64,000 nt of DNA from Cytophagales bacterium (GTDB lineage: Bacteria; Bacteroidota; Bacteroidia; Cytophagales; Bernardetiaceae): positions 1 through 64,000 of the forward strand of contig JAAFJX010000013.1 in NCBI GenBank assembly GCA_013299045.1, in the 5' to 3' direction. Every line of letters starts with the position of its first letter. Within the stretch, counting starts at the first letter, position 1. The notes beneath the pieces were generated by a model. It was given only the letters and a program-made list of their open reading frames with translations. It did not search any database and was not told the DNA's origin. This document shows, in pieces, positions 45,801 through 53,652 of this stretch. A program made the translations under genes and the position numbers.

Positions 45801-47168
45801 TGGTATGGTGTAAGTCCATGCCGTTCCTACGGTCGTAACTTGGTCAATGAGCGGAACAGCTACCACAGGCGGTGTATTGAAGGGGCCAGGTGAGCCGAAA
45901 TCGCCACCACTGTTGGGGTGTGCAGCGGGTGTTACGGTAGCCGTGCTTTGATAGGTTGTAAAACAGCAAGTTGTTGTTGTGGGGAGTACAGAAAGTGCCC
46001 AGTTAGCAGCCACGTTGTTTGCAGTAACAGTTGGAGTTACTGTTAAATAGATTGAAGAAGCGTTATTTGGAATAGGCCATGGGGCAACACCATCATAACT
46101 GACTTGGTCAATTGCGTTAGGAAATACCCTTGCACCATAAGTGCCTATACTTTCCCAAAGTGCAATAACATCGTCATTGTTAGAAAGAGAAGGCCAATTT
46201 GTAACAGCAATCAAGTTGATACCACTGCCCCAAGCCGCCGAAAAATCTGCTGCTGTTAAGGCATCTGCATTGAAGAGAACAGCCGTTTGGCCAGCAGGAA
46301 TTGAGCCAGCAGCAATATTGGCCGCTGCCAAAGGCGCGCCTTCGTCATCATCAAAAACAAAGCCACTCAAATTGACTGCTGACGAACCAGCATTGTAAAG
46401 TTCTACCCATTCCCATTGGTTGGTAGGTTCGGGGCTATTGCAGTTGTACATCAACTCGGTCATTACCAAATTTGGTGCAGCGGCTACGCCCGTCGTTACT
46501 GACACGTTGTCTATACCATACTCATCGCGTGTACCAGTCCCTGATACATCATTGCCAGTCCAACGAATAAAAACATTGCTGCCAGACGCTAAACTTAGCC
46601 CTGTGATGCTTGTGCTGCGTGGAGTACTTGCCCAGCTCGCACCTGTGGCTGCTGCGGGTGTTGTAAAGTCGGCAGCCGGAATGGGCGTAAAAGTAACACC
46701 GTCTGTGGAATATGACAAGTTCAGGGAGTTTCCACGAGGCCCATCATTGAATACCCAAATATCATAGGATACATTCAAAGTACTGATGGTACTGCCGGTT
46801 CCATTATTGAGGCGGAGCGTATAAGTACCGTTTGCGTTCCAATCTGAGCCTGTAGGCTGCGAACCCATGATGTTGTTGCCAGCAGCCACTGTAAAGCTAT
46901 AAAGACCACCAGTGGTTACATTGCCAGGCGAAAGACCGCGAGCAAAGTCGCCTGTTGCACCTGTTGCACCAAAGGCTACCGCGCCATCAGAATAGCCAGC
47001 CACAGACCAGAGGTCAGAGTCTAGCTGCCCTGCGCCGGGTATGGGGGCTAAACCTGCGCCTGTATAGCTGTTAAAATTTTCGCTAAATGGGATTTGCGCC
47101 ATACTGCTAATGCAGATACAGGACAAGAGTGCGAAAAACGTGCTAATTAATATGCGTTTTAATACCAT
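39807..47168 (-). CDS. T9SS-exported ExeM/NucH-type extracellular nuclease, multi-domain
   Basis: 2453 residues with signal peptide (about 1-24). Order (approximate): beta-sandwich 25-225; lamin-tail domain 226-346 (TELMYNCN, NQWEWVELYNAG); cadherin-like 436-533 (FTDADGDALTYTA); choice-of-anchor-I propeller 539-1059; Ig-like about 1065-1155; OB-fold part of ExeM/NucH 1159-1413 (YLQEED, ENMYINIPE); endonuclease/exonuclease/phosphatase 1440-1745. Catalytic residues stand in ASFNVLNYF, GLIEVENDG, NHFKSKG, GDYNAYEQED and RSSDHDPVLVGL. Then SbsA-type Ig 1751-1856, fibronectin III 1869-1966, about four Ig-like repeats, and a type A T9SS sorting domain at 2375-2453 (FKFYPNPTQKDF, LANGMYAVLITTEG). 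It should degrade extracellular DNA for phosphate or nucleoside use. TACCTTTG at 47221-47228 (minus) is a candidate -7 box. Confidence 0.94.
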   Translation of the reverse strand: MVLKRILISTFFALLSCICISSMAQIPFSENFNSYTGAGLAPIPGAGQLDSDLWSVAGYSDGAVAFGATGATGDFARGLSPGNVTTGGLYSFTVAAGNNIMGSQPTGSDWNANGTYTLRLNNGTGSTISTLNVSYDIWVFNDGPRGNSLNLSYSTDGVTFTPIPAADFTTPAAATGASWASTPRSTSITGLSLASGSNVFIRWTGNDVSGTGTRDEYGIDNVSVTTGVAAAPNLVMTELMYNCNSPEPTNQWEWVELYNAGSSAVNLSGFVFDDDEGAPLAAANIAAGSIPAGQTAVLFNADALTAADFSAAWGSGINLIAVTNWPSLSNNDDVIALWESIGTYGARVFPNAIDQVSYDGVAPWPIPNNASSIYLTVTPTVTANNVAANWALSVLPTTTTCCFTTYQSTATVTPAAHPNSGGDFGSPGPFNTPPVVAVPLIDQVTTVGTAWTYTIPAGAFTDADGDALTYTAVFNDLDENPVSIVTWITFDAATRTFSGTAPNNSFAGLFNIKVIADDSRGGKASDVFNLRVNLNAPTPILTAAPIGRYSAAATATDFNTGAAEIPAHDPATQRLFVVNGATKQIDVLNMTTMTLITSIDLSMITGSFSNGSPNSVACKGGVLAVAVQNSNPQLPGEVLIFNAAGPYAMAFSTPVVGAMPDMLTFTKDGKKILVANEGEPTPVTYTPDPVGSVAIIDITAGLGIPVTTMVNFTAFDASAAALKASGVHLTGYAGATLSQDLEPEYITISDDGTTAWIALQENNAIAKLNIATATITEIKALGTANHRAAVATGNGLDATDSDVAINIARLPVRGMYQPDAIHAFMAGGNTYLLTANEGDARDYGVGFSEEARINTLTLDAATFPNAASVQNILNAGRLGVTNRAGDTDSDGDFDQLLAFGTRSFSVRDANSNLIYDSGDDFEQITALTSSANFNCTHSGTTGNNIDSRSDNKGPEPEGLAYGEVCGRKYVFVGLERIGGVMVYDVTDPTKPTYVQYLNNRNFAVAPLFANIATVGDLGPEGLIFIPANESHTGRPLLVVANEVSGSTSVFEINVAPAMTVSAAPMYFTSPAVGTPSAVQSYTVLGNCLTNDLNLTVASPFGISLSASGPFGSSLTLTPAVANAGPVTIFVQFTPTVGGISPGNIAHASTGVTTFNLPLTGEVVSLTKIHTIQGTTDISLAGTFTVEGIVVGDFQEPTATGGLGGFYLQEEDFDKDTDPLTSEAIFVFSMTPVNVGDRVRANGLANEFFNQTQLGTSASIPTVTVINTGNPLPAASVLDFPVPAAIAGVPYLERFENMYINIPERMTVTDHFRLGRFGEVGLSSDGRLINPSNEIDLNDAVATGTTHTGTSNVAAVTTQQALNNRRLIILDDGLTQQNPTVIKHWQTGVNTHRLGTTVDNLFGVMSFGFSAYRIQPLVAQPPVFDFAPRPAVPNVGASTLKVASFNVLNYFNGDGAGGGFPTSRGADNMTEFMRQRSKTFATLAAMNADVVGLIEVENDGTGATSAIQDLVNGLNSFIGGPPTYSFIADPATGVGADEIKVAIIYKASVVTPVGASQSFASPDFDRLPVAQTFQTAVGAHKFTYVINHFKSKGCGSGPTGATGAELDAGDGQGCWAPKRKRQAEALLTFIDNLKVTSCDGDIISMGDYNAYEQEDAIDRLRAAGLTSLVENSYSFMFDAQSGALDHAMATASLAAQVTGGKKWHINADEPTIIDYNTNFKVTTGGTSPDYYTATPFRSSDHDPVLVGLNLGNMSSVTTSPADNATGVSIGTTSVSITFSAAPAAGCGNLVIRRTSDGAAVATIAASLATVVGNTITFPTGAIFVCGESYYVEITPTAISNFIGISGTTTWNFTIETPCASPVGASAPAPPSPPCIWVKGLDINKMEVNWCDASSSETGYEIYRKKGVDGAYGLVATVPAQFTSLIQYIDEMGLESDTRYFYMIITKFGSEKSHPSDDDDDFTYPIKPTVVVTQDACLGSNGLMTATAFHKSGEFYWYESATAETPVLDPTTGKPFSGSVFNTGQLFADKMYWVTAKGEGYESKPRVSVTVKVKSLPTAVLLGSKTQFSCTNSYLLSAESIAGASYTWFLNNMAVATTTTPSFTATKSGSYTMSVTSNGCFAGSTAVRVVLNYKPEAKILEGSATTICAGGSLNAKTFADATYEWFLGSALAGTGSSLPVNASGIYTLVVTRNGCSASAESNVKFGELPSSIDISASSTEICPSGTTELSAPSVSGATYEWFRNGRREAITSTNTLETGKTGVFTVLINNGGCTGTSGEIVITRVLIPSVKIVGTGFNELTVKASDGSTSTDIKWFLNGEEVPEFAGKATITPTKNGNYKAVWGVGGCSTESSNIRFVLSVLGMDDESEDAQKAGFKFYPNPTQKDFFITLPTDLKGGVRVELIDELGRVLQAKESTANGTAQTVQLDMGALANGMYAVLITTEGSIYTTKVIKE

Positions 47169-47368
47169 TTTGTATAGATTTTTAAATCAATGCGCAAACT
47201 TAGTTTTAGAATAAGTGCCGCAAAGGTAGGTATTATATATGAAACACATATTGCGACAATATGAACTTTACGCCCCTAGCAAAAGTAGGTTGCATTGATA
47301 ATAAGCACTTTAGCTTTTATCATAATTCCTTTTTCCATGACACAGGTCTAGCGGGTTGCTTTTAGGAC

Positions 47369-47404
47369 AAAAAAAAGACCGCCTGTGAGGGCAGTCTTTT
47401 TTTT
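47369..47404 (-). terminator. Terminator of the coiled-coil protein gene
   Basis: AAAAAAAAGACCGCC and GGGCAGTCTTTTTTTT pair around a short loop (TGTGA), with long T-run on the minus strand, just past the stop at 47423. Confidence 0.85.
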
Positions 47405-47422
47405 ACGCATTATTCGACAAAA

Positions 47423-48478
47423 CTACTTGATACGGAACTTGTAATCGGCCATGATGGGCTTCTCACCGTAAGTTATAGAAAGCGCATAGTTACCGTCTGG
47501 GAGTTTTTTGTCCAGCTTCATTTTATATTTGGCGCTGTTGTTTTTCTCCACACGAACGGCTTGCTTAATCACATTAAACGGTTTTCCGTCTTTCATGAGG
47601 GTTAAGTAAACCAAGCGTGATGCATCGGTATCATCAAAGAGGGACTCACCTACATCAAAAGTGATGTCAATTTCTTTGCTAATTTGGTTTTTGTGTTTGC
47701 CATTAACGTCCAAAAGAACTTCGCGGTCTTTAAACTCGTAAGTGGCTTTGAAGTTATAGGCGCGTGAAGTCAGACCTTTTAGGCGCTCGGTTTCTTCTTT
47801 TTGTTTGCGGTACATATCTTCTGTTTGTGCCAGAAGCGTTTTGAGACGGTCTCGGTCGCTGTTTGCGCTGTCAAGATTTTGACGGATAGCACCGATTTCG
47901 CCAGTGAGGCGGTCCATTTTGATTTTTTGTTCTTTAAGAGCATCAACTTCTTTTTGTGCGCCTTTGAACTTTTTAATCATGTTGGCGAGTTGGCGTGAAA
48001 GTGAAGCATTTTTAGCCTTCATTTCGTCCAAAAGTTTCTTAATCCGCTCAATTTCTTGTTTGAGGTCAGAAACAGTTTGCATGGTGTAGCTGTCGCGTGT
48101 AACGGTTACGTCGTCAAGAGCCTTTTCGTAAGTGTCTTTTTTGTTGGCGAGCTCATCAAACTTTTTGATAGCCGAGCCACCATTAGTGTTGATAAAGTCT
48201 TTCTCCTTACGGATAGCGTCCAAATTCATAGACAGTACTTGACGAACAGAATCTGGGTTCGGGTAATACAGTTTCGCTTCATCAATTTTTGCTATCTCGT
48301 CTGAATAAGATTTTTCAAGACGTTGATAATCATTTGAAAGCTGCGAAAGGGCTTTGGCATCTTTGTCTTTCATTGTATTGACTGCCCACACGCCTACGGC
48401 GAAGAGAACAATTGACAAAACAATGACGACTCCTAAAAAAGCCTTACCTTCTCTGTTTTTTAGAATGCTCATATTCAA
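47423..48478 (-). CDS. Membrane-anchored coiled-coil protein of unknown function
   Basis: 351 residues; an alternative start at 48472 (MSILKN) loses two residues. An N-terminal membrane anchor (AFLGVVIVLSIVLFAVGVWAV, about 15-35) leads to a long periplasmic coiled coil (about 45-235; KKFDELANKK, DLKQEIERIKKLLDEM, SANSDRDRLKTLLAQTED). A beta C-terminal domain (about 245-351; ATYEFKDREVLLDVNG, SARYKMKLDKKLPDGNYAL) ends it. It resembles Bacteroidota proteins noted only as coiled-coil. Single gene with its own terminator. No partner is obvious. Confidence 0.85.
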   Translation of the reverse strand: MNMSILKNREGKAFLGVVIVLSIVLFAVGVWAVNTMKDKDAKALSQLSNDYQRLEKSYSDEIAKIDEAKLYYPNPDSVRQVLSMNLDAIRKEKDFINTNGGSAIKKFDELANKKDTYEKALDDVTVTRDSYTMQTVSDLKQEIERIKKLLDEMKAKNASLSRQLANMIKKFKGAQKEVDALKEQKIKMDRLTGEIGAIRQNLDSANSDRDRLKTLLAQTEDMYRKQKEETERLKGLTSRAYNFKATYEFKDREVLLDVNGKHKNQISKEIDITFDVGESLFDDTDASRLVYLTLMKDGKPFNVIKQAVRVEKNNSAKYKMKLDKKLPDGNYALSITYGEKPIMADYKFRIK

Positions 48479-49005
48479 AGAATGTTGAAGTAAGTGAAAT
48501 CAATTTGATTTGAGTTGAGGCAAAAATGGTTACTTACTTTTATTTTTCAAATTTTTATCAATCTTTTTTTTAAAAAAAACCTTTTTTTACTCATAAAGCA
48601 TCAAAAACAGGAGCTAAAAACGAATTATCATCTGTTTTATCTTTATAGAATACTTTAAGAATATTTTTTTTATCTTCTTGAATATGAATATTTGATACTA
48701 TAGTTTTTATCAGTAAGCTGTCTGTCTTTTTTGAAAAACTATAAAAAAATAGTATGGACTTGGTGCTTAATTAAAAACTTGTTCATTCGTAAATAGCATG
48801 GTTTCTTCTAAACTTTTTTTATGGCTGTTTTCACAATTTACTTTATTGATAGACTTACAAGCTCTATGTATTTTTATACTTAGTTACTACTCACTTTAGA
48901 GGATAACTATTTATTTTTGATACAGCTTAAAAGTCTTTTAAACATTCTTTCCGTAAGCTATGTGCGCACCATACTATTCTATTATGCCATACATATCATC
49001 TATTC
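48479..49005. other. AT-rich intergenic stretch
   Basis: A low-complexity AT-rich gap upstream of the coiled-coil gene. No ORF, RNA or clear promoter seen before the relic element at 49006. Confidence 0.4.
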
Positions 49006-49466
49006 AGTCGTCCCTTAAAAGTCCTTGTAAGGCATATCTGATAAATTGATTTTTGTAATATGCCTGTTTTAGGAATATCCTCAATGTTTTGAGTAGCTTT
49101 TTCTCCTTTTTTTGCCTTGATGCAGAATTAAAGCGCGAGTTGAAAGTTCCGACCGCAGGGCAGAGCAAAAAAAATCAAGCCTCGCAAAAGGCCAATTTAG
49201 ATGAAAAATAACTTTTTCATCTAAACCAGCGAATGGCTTTTTCTTTGATTAGGTGCTTTTACAAAACATGATTGCACAGAAAATCTCACCGTCTGACCTT
49301 TAAGCCATTCGCTTTTGTCTGATGGGGGGCGTGGCAGGCCGTAAGAAGCCCTTGAGACTTTGCCAGTTATTTGACAAAATAGACTAAAAACGAAGATATT
49401 TTGAAGACGAAGTTCTTGCTTAATTTACTAAAAATAAACACCTTAGATGTATTTTAAGAGACGACT
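49006..49466 (+). repeat. Relic repeat element, copy 2 (long form)
   Basis: Starts AGTCGTCCCTTAAAA and ends TTTTAAGAGACGACT (one decayed base in the right repeat). About 461 bp, with a longer left part shared with copy 3 (AAAGTTCCGACCG, AAGCCTCGCAAAAGG), then the palindrome of arms TTTAGATGAAAAA at 49196-49225 and the conserved right half. Confidence 0.85.
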
Positions 49467-49474
49467 CTATAGTC

Positions 49475-49654
49475 TTTTATTTACCACCGTATTTGCCTCA
49501 CCTTAACATTATAGAAAGAGTATGGAAAGAACTTAAAGCCCGTTGGATAAAACCAGAAGACTATGTTTCTTTTGATGACCTTCAATATTCCACTACAAAT
49601 TGCTTAAATCAGGTTGGTAAAAGACTTACGATTAAGTTCTCAAAATATTCTTAA
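49475..49654 (+). pseudogene. C-terminal remnant of an IS630-type transposase
   Basis: A 59-codon frame to TAA reads FYLPPYLPHLNIIERVWKEL and ends KRLTIKFSKYS. This fits the last part of an IS630/Tc1-type DDE transposase, including the last catalytic Glu in NIIERVWKELK. The rest is missing: it begins right at the end of the relic element. It is inactive. About 80 bp before the kbl promoter. Confidence 0.8.
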
Positions 49655-49734
49655 TTAATTCTTTACAGTTACTTAGAACCCAATAAATACTAACAAGGTA
49701 TTCTTAAAAATATAATTTTTGCATCGGCCTATGA

Positions 49735-49762
49735 TTGTTAGTCGAGATTTTTCCTACATTTG
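49735..49762 (+). promoter_or_regulatory. Bacteroidota-type promoter of kbl
   Basis: TTG (49735-49737), 17-base spacer, TACATTTG (49755-49762); 70 bp before the kbl ATG. It is one of the best matches to the phylum consensus in the window. Confidence 0.75.
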
Positions 49763-49832
49763 CCACATAGCGCTGGCCTGCTGTTAAGTAAGCCGTGTGC
49801 CAATCAAACTATAAAAAAAACAGACTAAAATC

Positions 49833-51032
49833 ATGTACGCCAACTCTTTCAAAAATTTGCTGACGGCTGAACTAGAGAGTATCCAAAATGCGGGTCTATT
49901 CAAAAAGGAGCGCATTATAACTTCACCACAGGCAGCGCTCATCAAAACAGCCGAGGGCCGTGAGGTCATCAATTTTTGTGCAAATAATTATTTAGGTTTA
50001 TCCTCTCACCCTCAAGTGATTGAGGCGGCACATGAGACCATCAAAACGCATGGTTACGGTATGTCCTCTGTTCGTTTTATATGCGGCACTCAAGATATAC
50101 ACAAAACCTTGGAGCGCAAAATTTCAGAGTTTTTAGGTATGGAAGATACAATTCTCTACGCTGCCGCTTTTGATGCTAACGGTGGTGTCTTTGAGCCTCT
50201 TTTCTTTCCTGAAGATGCCATTATCTCGGACGAGCTAAACCATGCTTCTATCATTGACGGCATCAGGCTTTGCAAAGCCCAGCGTTTTCGTTATAAACAC
50301 AACAATATGCAAGACCTTGAAGCACAACTCATTGCGGCAGGTCAGTGTAGACACAAAATCATTGTTACCGATGGCGTATTTTCTATGGACGGTACTATTG
50401 CTCAGCTAGATAAAATTTGTGAACTGGCAGACAAGCACAAAGCCCTTGTGATGATTGACGAGTGCCACGCCTCTGGTTTTATGGGTAAGCGCGGTAGAGG
50501 GACACACGAGCACCATAACGTGATGGACAGAATAGACATCGTAACAGGAACACTTGGCAAGGCGCTTGGCGGCGCATCTGGTGGCTTTACGTCTGGCAAA
50601 AAAGAAATCATTGAACTGCTGAGGCAGCGCTCACGGCCCTATCTGTTTTCTAATACCGTTGCTCCTAGCATAGTGGGTGCTTCTATTGCCGTATTGGACT
50701 TACTTACCGCTTCAACTGCTCTGCGCGACAAGCTAGAATGGAACACACAGTATTTCCGCAAAGGCATAAGCGAGGCGGGTTTGGATATTCTGCCCGGCAC
50801 ACACCCCATAACGCCTGTTATGCTCTATGAAGCACCACTGGCACAAAAATTTGCCGAAAAACTTTTGGCGGAAGGAATCTACGTCATTGGCTTCTTTTAT
50901 CCTGTTGTTCCGCAGGGCAGGGCACGAATAAGGGTGCAGATTTCAGCAGTACACGAGAAAGAACATTTAGACACAGCCATTGCTGCTTTTGCAAAAGTGG
51001 CGCGTGAACTTGGCGTTCTCAAAACAACCTAA
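49833..51032 (+). CDS. kbl: Glycine C-acetyltransferase (2-amino-3-ketobutyrate CoA ligase)
   Basis: A PLP enzyme of the alpha-oxoamine synthase family that splits 2-amino-3-oxobutyrate with CoA into glycine and acetyl-CoA, the second step of threonine breakdown. 399 residues. Visible: [65 protein letters not shown], and the PLP-lysine motif [15 protein letters not shown]. Threonine dehydrogenase is not adjacent. AONS/BioF relatives look similar, but length and ends favour Kbl. Own promoter at 49735. Confidence 0.93.
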   Translation: MYANSFKNLLTAELESIQNAGLFKKERIITSPQAALIKTAEGREVINFCANNYLGLSSHPQVIEAAHETIKTHGYGMSSVRFICGTQDIHKTLERKISEFLGMEDTILYAAAFDANGGVFEPLFFPEDAIISDELNHASIIDGIRLCKAQRFRYKHNNMQDLEAQLIAAGQCRHKIIVTDGVFSMDGTIAQLDKICELADKHKALVMIDECHASGFMGKRGRGTHEHHNVMDRIDIVTGTLGKALGGASGGFTSGKKEIIELLRQRSRPYLFSNTVAPSIVGASIAVLDLLTASTALRDKLEWNTQYFRKGISEAGLDILPGTHPITPVMLYEAPLAQKFAEKLLAEGIYVIGFFYPVVPQGRARIRVQISAVHEKEHLDTAIAAFAKVARELGVLKTT

Positions 51033-51051
51033 AAACTACGGAAAGTACGTC

Positions 51052-51789
51052 CTAGTGCCCAGACCCTGAAAATTGCATACTTGGAAAGTTTAGTAAACCT
51101 TCGGTTCTGCCATTCGTAACAAAGTTATGGTGCTTGATGTAAGCCTCCTCGTGCCCTAAATCGAGGCTGGTTAGGCTTACCGTGCCGCCACCTGCTCGCC
51201 GCATGAAAATAGCCTCGTCGGCTGCTTGCTTATGCTGCGGATTTGGGCTATGAAATGCCAACATCTGCTCGGCAGTCCGTGCGTGTGTATGACACCAATC
51301 GCTGAACCAGCCTTTGCGCTTGGCCGCCACCTCAGGAGTGTAAAGCGTAGCCGACGACCAGATTTGTGGCTCATCAATATTCAAAATGCGATGGTGTTTC
51401 TGTTCACCGTCCCAGCGAAATTCTTGCAAGCGCATATTTTCCAAACAGACCAAGGTGAATGGCTCTATGCCCTCAAAGTTTTGTCCTACATAAGCCTCAA
51501 AGGTAGATGCGTTGAGCGCATTCAGAACCACAAAGCCTCTGCTGTGCTTATAAGGTAGCTTGCGCACGTGTAACACGAAAGCACCATTGAGCAAACAAAT
51601 TACTCTAGCGTTTTCATTGATGCCGAGCCAAGTGCCACCTGCATCTGCATCTTTGGCATAAAACAATTTTTTATCATCAAACAGATGAACTTCAGGAAGC
51701 AAAGAGGGCTTTCTGGTATCTTGCTCGTCGCGGCTAGACGTGAGAATAACGCGGTTTTGGTTGTTCTTGACAATAGTAAAAGTACACAT
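51052..51789 (-). CDS. NRDE (TANGO2-like) family protein
   Basis: 245 residues from the ATG at 51789. The frame extends to 51831, but the family starts with a Met-Cys-Thr pair (MCTFTIVKNNQNRVILTSSR), which fixes the start. The NRDE motif is replaced by SRDEQ. Family signature TWLGINENARVICLLNGAF is present, and the Cys2 that would be an N-terminal nucleophile is kept. The family's function in bacteria is not settled. Convergent with kbl (19 bp between stops). Confidence 0.85.
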   Translation of the reverse strand: MCTFTIVKNNQNRVILTSSRDEQDTRKPSLLPEVHLFDDKKLFYAKDADAGGTWLGINENARVICLLNGAFVLHVRKLPYKHSRGFVVLNALNASTFEAYVGQNFEGIEPFTLVCLENMRLQEFRWDGEQKHHRILNIDEPQIWSSATLYTPEVAAKRKGWFSDWCHTHARTAEQMLAFHSPNPQHKQAADEAIFMRRAGGGTVSLTSLDLGHEEAYIKHHNFVTNGRTEGLLNFPSMQFSGSGH

Positions 51790-52257
51790 GATTGATTCTT
51801 TTTTGAGGGTACTGGGCAGCGCCAAATCCATGTTCAGATTCTAATAATCTCAACGGTGAGCTTTTTTGCTCAAGACAAGCGACCGATAAAACAATCGGCA
51901 AAGTTACATAATTGCGCAGCTTTACACAAACAGAAACGTGATGACTATGGACTAAATGCACGCTGTTTGCTGGCTATATTTGCAAAAGCTGATAAGGCTC
52001 TAGTCGTATCATATCAGGGTATTTATCAGACATTACTGATTTGCGTAGTAAAAAAACAATGATTTCACGCATTTATTGTGAGATGTCTTGCTGACTGACA
52101 CCAACATTTAAACAACGGCATCAGGAGCGATTCAGAAAAGACTTGGTGAGTTCACCAAACACTTTTGTATGACACCACAAATTTCGCACTCTAAACTTTT
52201 TATTAAAAATTAGCAACAGCCAACAATAGACTTTGTATATTTGCAAAAAAATAGAAC
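51790..52257. other. Divergent intergenic region with a palindrome
   Basis: The gap between the NRDE gene (-) and the YbaB gene (+). It holds the palindrome at 52143-52158 and TATATTTG at 52236-52243, a likely -7 box 14 bp before the YbaB ATG. No RNA gene seen. Confidence 0.45.
52143..52158. promoter_or_regulatory. Inverted repeat TTGGTGA-GT-TCACCAA
   Basis: A perfect 7-base-arm palindrome 100 bp before the YbaB start. Its 14-base core TGGTGAGTTCACCA occurs again at 60994-61007. A possible regulator site; the regulator is unknown. Confidence 0.4.
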
Positions 52258-52593
52258 ATGAAAGACCTTTTCAACATGATGGGCAAAATGAAAGAGGTGC
52301 AAGCCAAACTCAAAGAAGCCCAAGATAACCTTGTCAATATCACCGCTGAGGGTGAGTCTGGTGGGGGTATGGTTAAGGCCGTTGCCAATGGTAAAAAACA
52401 GCTCATTAAGCTCGTCATTGACAAAGACGTAGTAAACCCACAAGACCAAGAAATGCTTCAAGACCTTATTGTAGCGGCAGTCAATAAAGCCCTGCAAGAA
52501 GCCGAAGGCAAAGCGCAAGTATATTTGCAAAAAAGCACCGAAGGCCTTATGCCTAATATTCCTGGTATGGACTTTGACCAACTCGCGCAGTAG
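52258..52593 (+). CDS. YbaB/EbfC-family nucleoid-associated protein
   Basis: 111 residues of the YbaB/EbfC DNA-binding family, which forms tweezer-like dimers and often sits with recR or dnaX. Typical pattern: MKDLFNMMGKMKEVQAKLKEAQ, then GGMVKAVANGKKQLIKLVID and DKDVVNPQDQEMLQDLIVAA. Here it is followed by a glycosyltransferase gene (15 bp), not by recR, which is at 13609. The short leader after TATATTTG (52236) fits its start. Confidence 0.92.
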   Translation: MKDLFNMMGKMKEVQAKLKEAQDNLVNITAEGESGGGMVKAVANGKKQLIKLVIDKDVVNPQDQEMLQDLIVAAVNKALQEAEGKAQVYLQKSTEGLMPNIPGMDFDQLAQ

Positions 52594-52608
52594 TTTCGCT
52601 GTCTGTTT

Positions 52609-53628
52609 ATGCGTCCTGATGTGGCTGTCGTTATTCTTAACTATAACGGCGTAAAGTATTTGGAACAATTTTTAGCAGGTGTATGCCTCTATTCTGAAAG
52701 TGCTAGGGTAGTGGTAGCAGATAATGCTTCTACAGATGAGTCCGTTAGCTATTTACGAAAAGAGTTTCCGCAAGTAGAAATTATAGAACTTTCTCAAAAC
52801 TATGGTTTTAGCAAGGGCTACAATGAAGCACTAAAGCGCATACAAGCCCAATACTATGTGCTGCTCAATTCGGACGTAGAGGTCAGTCCTCATTGGTTAG
52901 CGCCAATCATTGATTTGATGGACAAAGACAAGCGCGTGGGAGCCGCACAGCCCAAAGTTTTGGCCTTTCATCAAAAAAAGCATTTTGAATACGCTGGAGC
53001 GGCTGGTGGTTACTTAGACAAACTCGGTTATCCTTATTGCAGAGGCCGAATTTTTGACTTTTGTGAAGAAGACAAAGGCCAATACAACAATATAGCTGAT
53101 GTTTTTTGGGCTACTGGTGCTTGCTTATTTGTGCGTGCAGACCTCTACCATCAGCTAGGCGGGCTTGACGACGACTTTTTTGCACACATGGAAGAGATAG
53201 ATTTCTGCTGGCGACTGAAAAATGCTGGTTATAGATTGCTTTGCGTGCCCCAGAGCCATGTTTTTCATGTAGGCGGAGGCACTCTCAACAAGACCAATCC
53301 ACGCAAAACCTTTCTGAACTTCCGCAACAATTTGATGATGCTCCATAAAAATTTGCCGAGTCATCTCATTTTTATACTGATTTTTTTGAGATTGCTTTTG
53401 GACGGCCTCGCCGGAATTAAATTTGTAGTGAGTGGCCAGTTCAGTCATTGCTGGGCTATTGTGAACGCGCATTTTGCATATTATGGATATTTACCCAATT
53501 TAGCCAGAAAGCGAAAAGCACTCAAAAAGCTCAAAAAAACAGAAGCCTATACGGACACCACGCCAAGCAGTATTTTGTGGCATTATTTTGTTCGAGGCCG
53601 CAAACAGTTTTCAGATTTATTAAAATGA
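52609..53628 (+). CDS. Family 2 glycosyltransferase (rhamnosyl-type)
   Basis: 339 residues of GT-A fold: VAVVILNYNGVKYLEQFLAG start, VVADNASTDESVSYL, and the DxD-like LLNSDVEVSP. VFWATGACLFVRADLYHQLG and DDDFFAHMEEIDFCWRLKNAG are the standard acceptor-side motifs of the WcaA/rhamnosyltransferase group. A hydrophobic segment near 255-275 (HLIFILIFLRLLLDGLAG) may dock it on the membrane. It likely adds a sugar to a surface glycan. It reads from the YbaB gene (15 bp gap) and faces the next gene tail to tail. Confidence 0.92.
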   Translation: MRPDVAVVILNYNGVKYLEQFLAGVCLYSESARVVVADNASTDESVSYLRKEFPQVEIIELSQNYGFSKGYNEALKRIQAQYYVLLNSDVEVSPHWLAPIIDLMDKDKRVGAAQPKVLAFHQKKHFEYAGAAGGYLDKLGYPYCRGRIFDFCEEDKGQYNNIADVFWATGACLFVRADLYHQLGGLDDDFFAHMEEIDFCWRLKNAGYRLLCVPQSHVFHVGGGTLNKTNPRKTFLNFRNNLMMLHKNLPSHLIFILIFLRLLLDGLAGIKFVVSGQFSHCWAIVNAHFAYYGYLPNLARKRKALKKLKKTEAYTDTTPSSILWHYFVRGRKQFSDLLK

Positions 53629-53652
53629 ATTGACTAACAGGCTGTTTCATAA

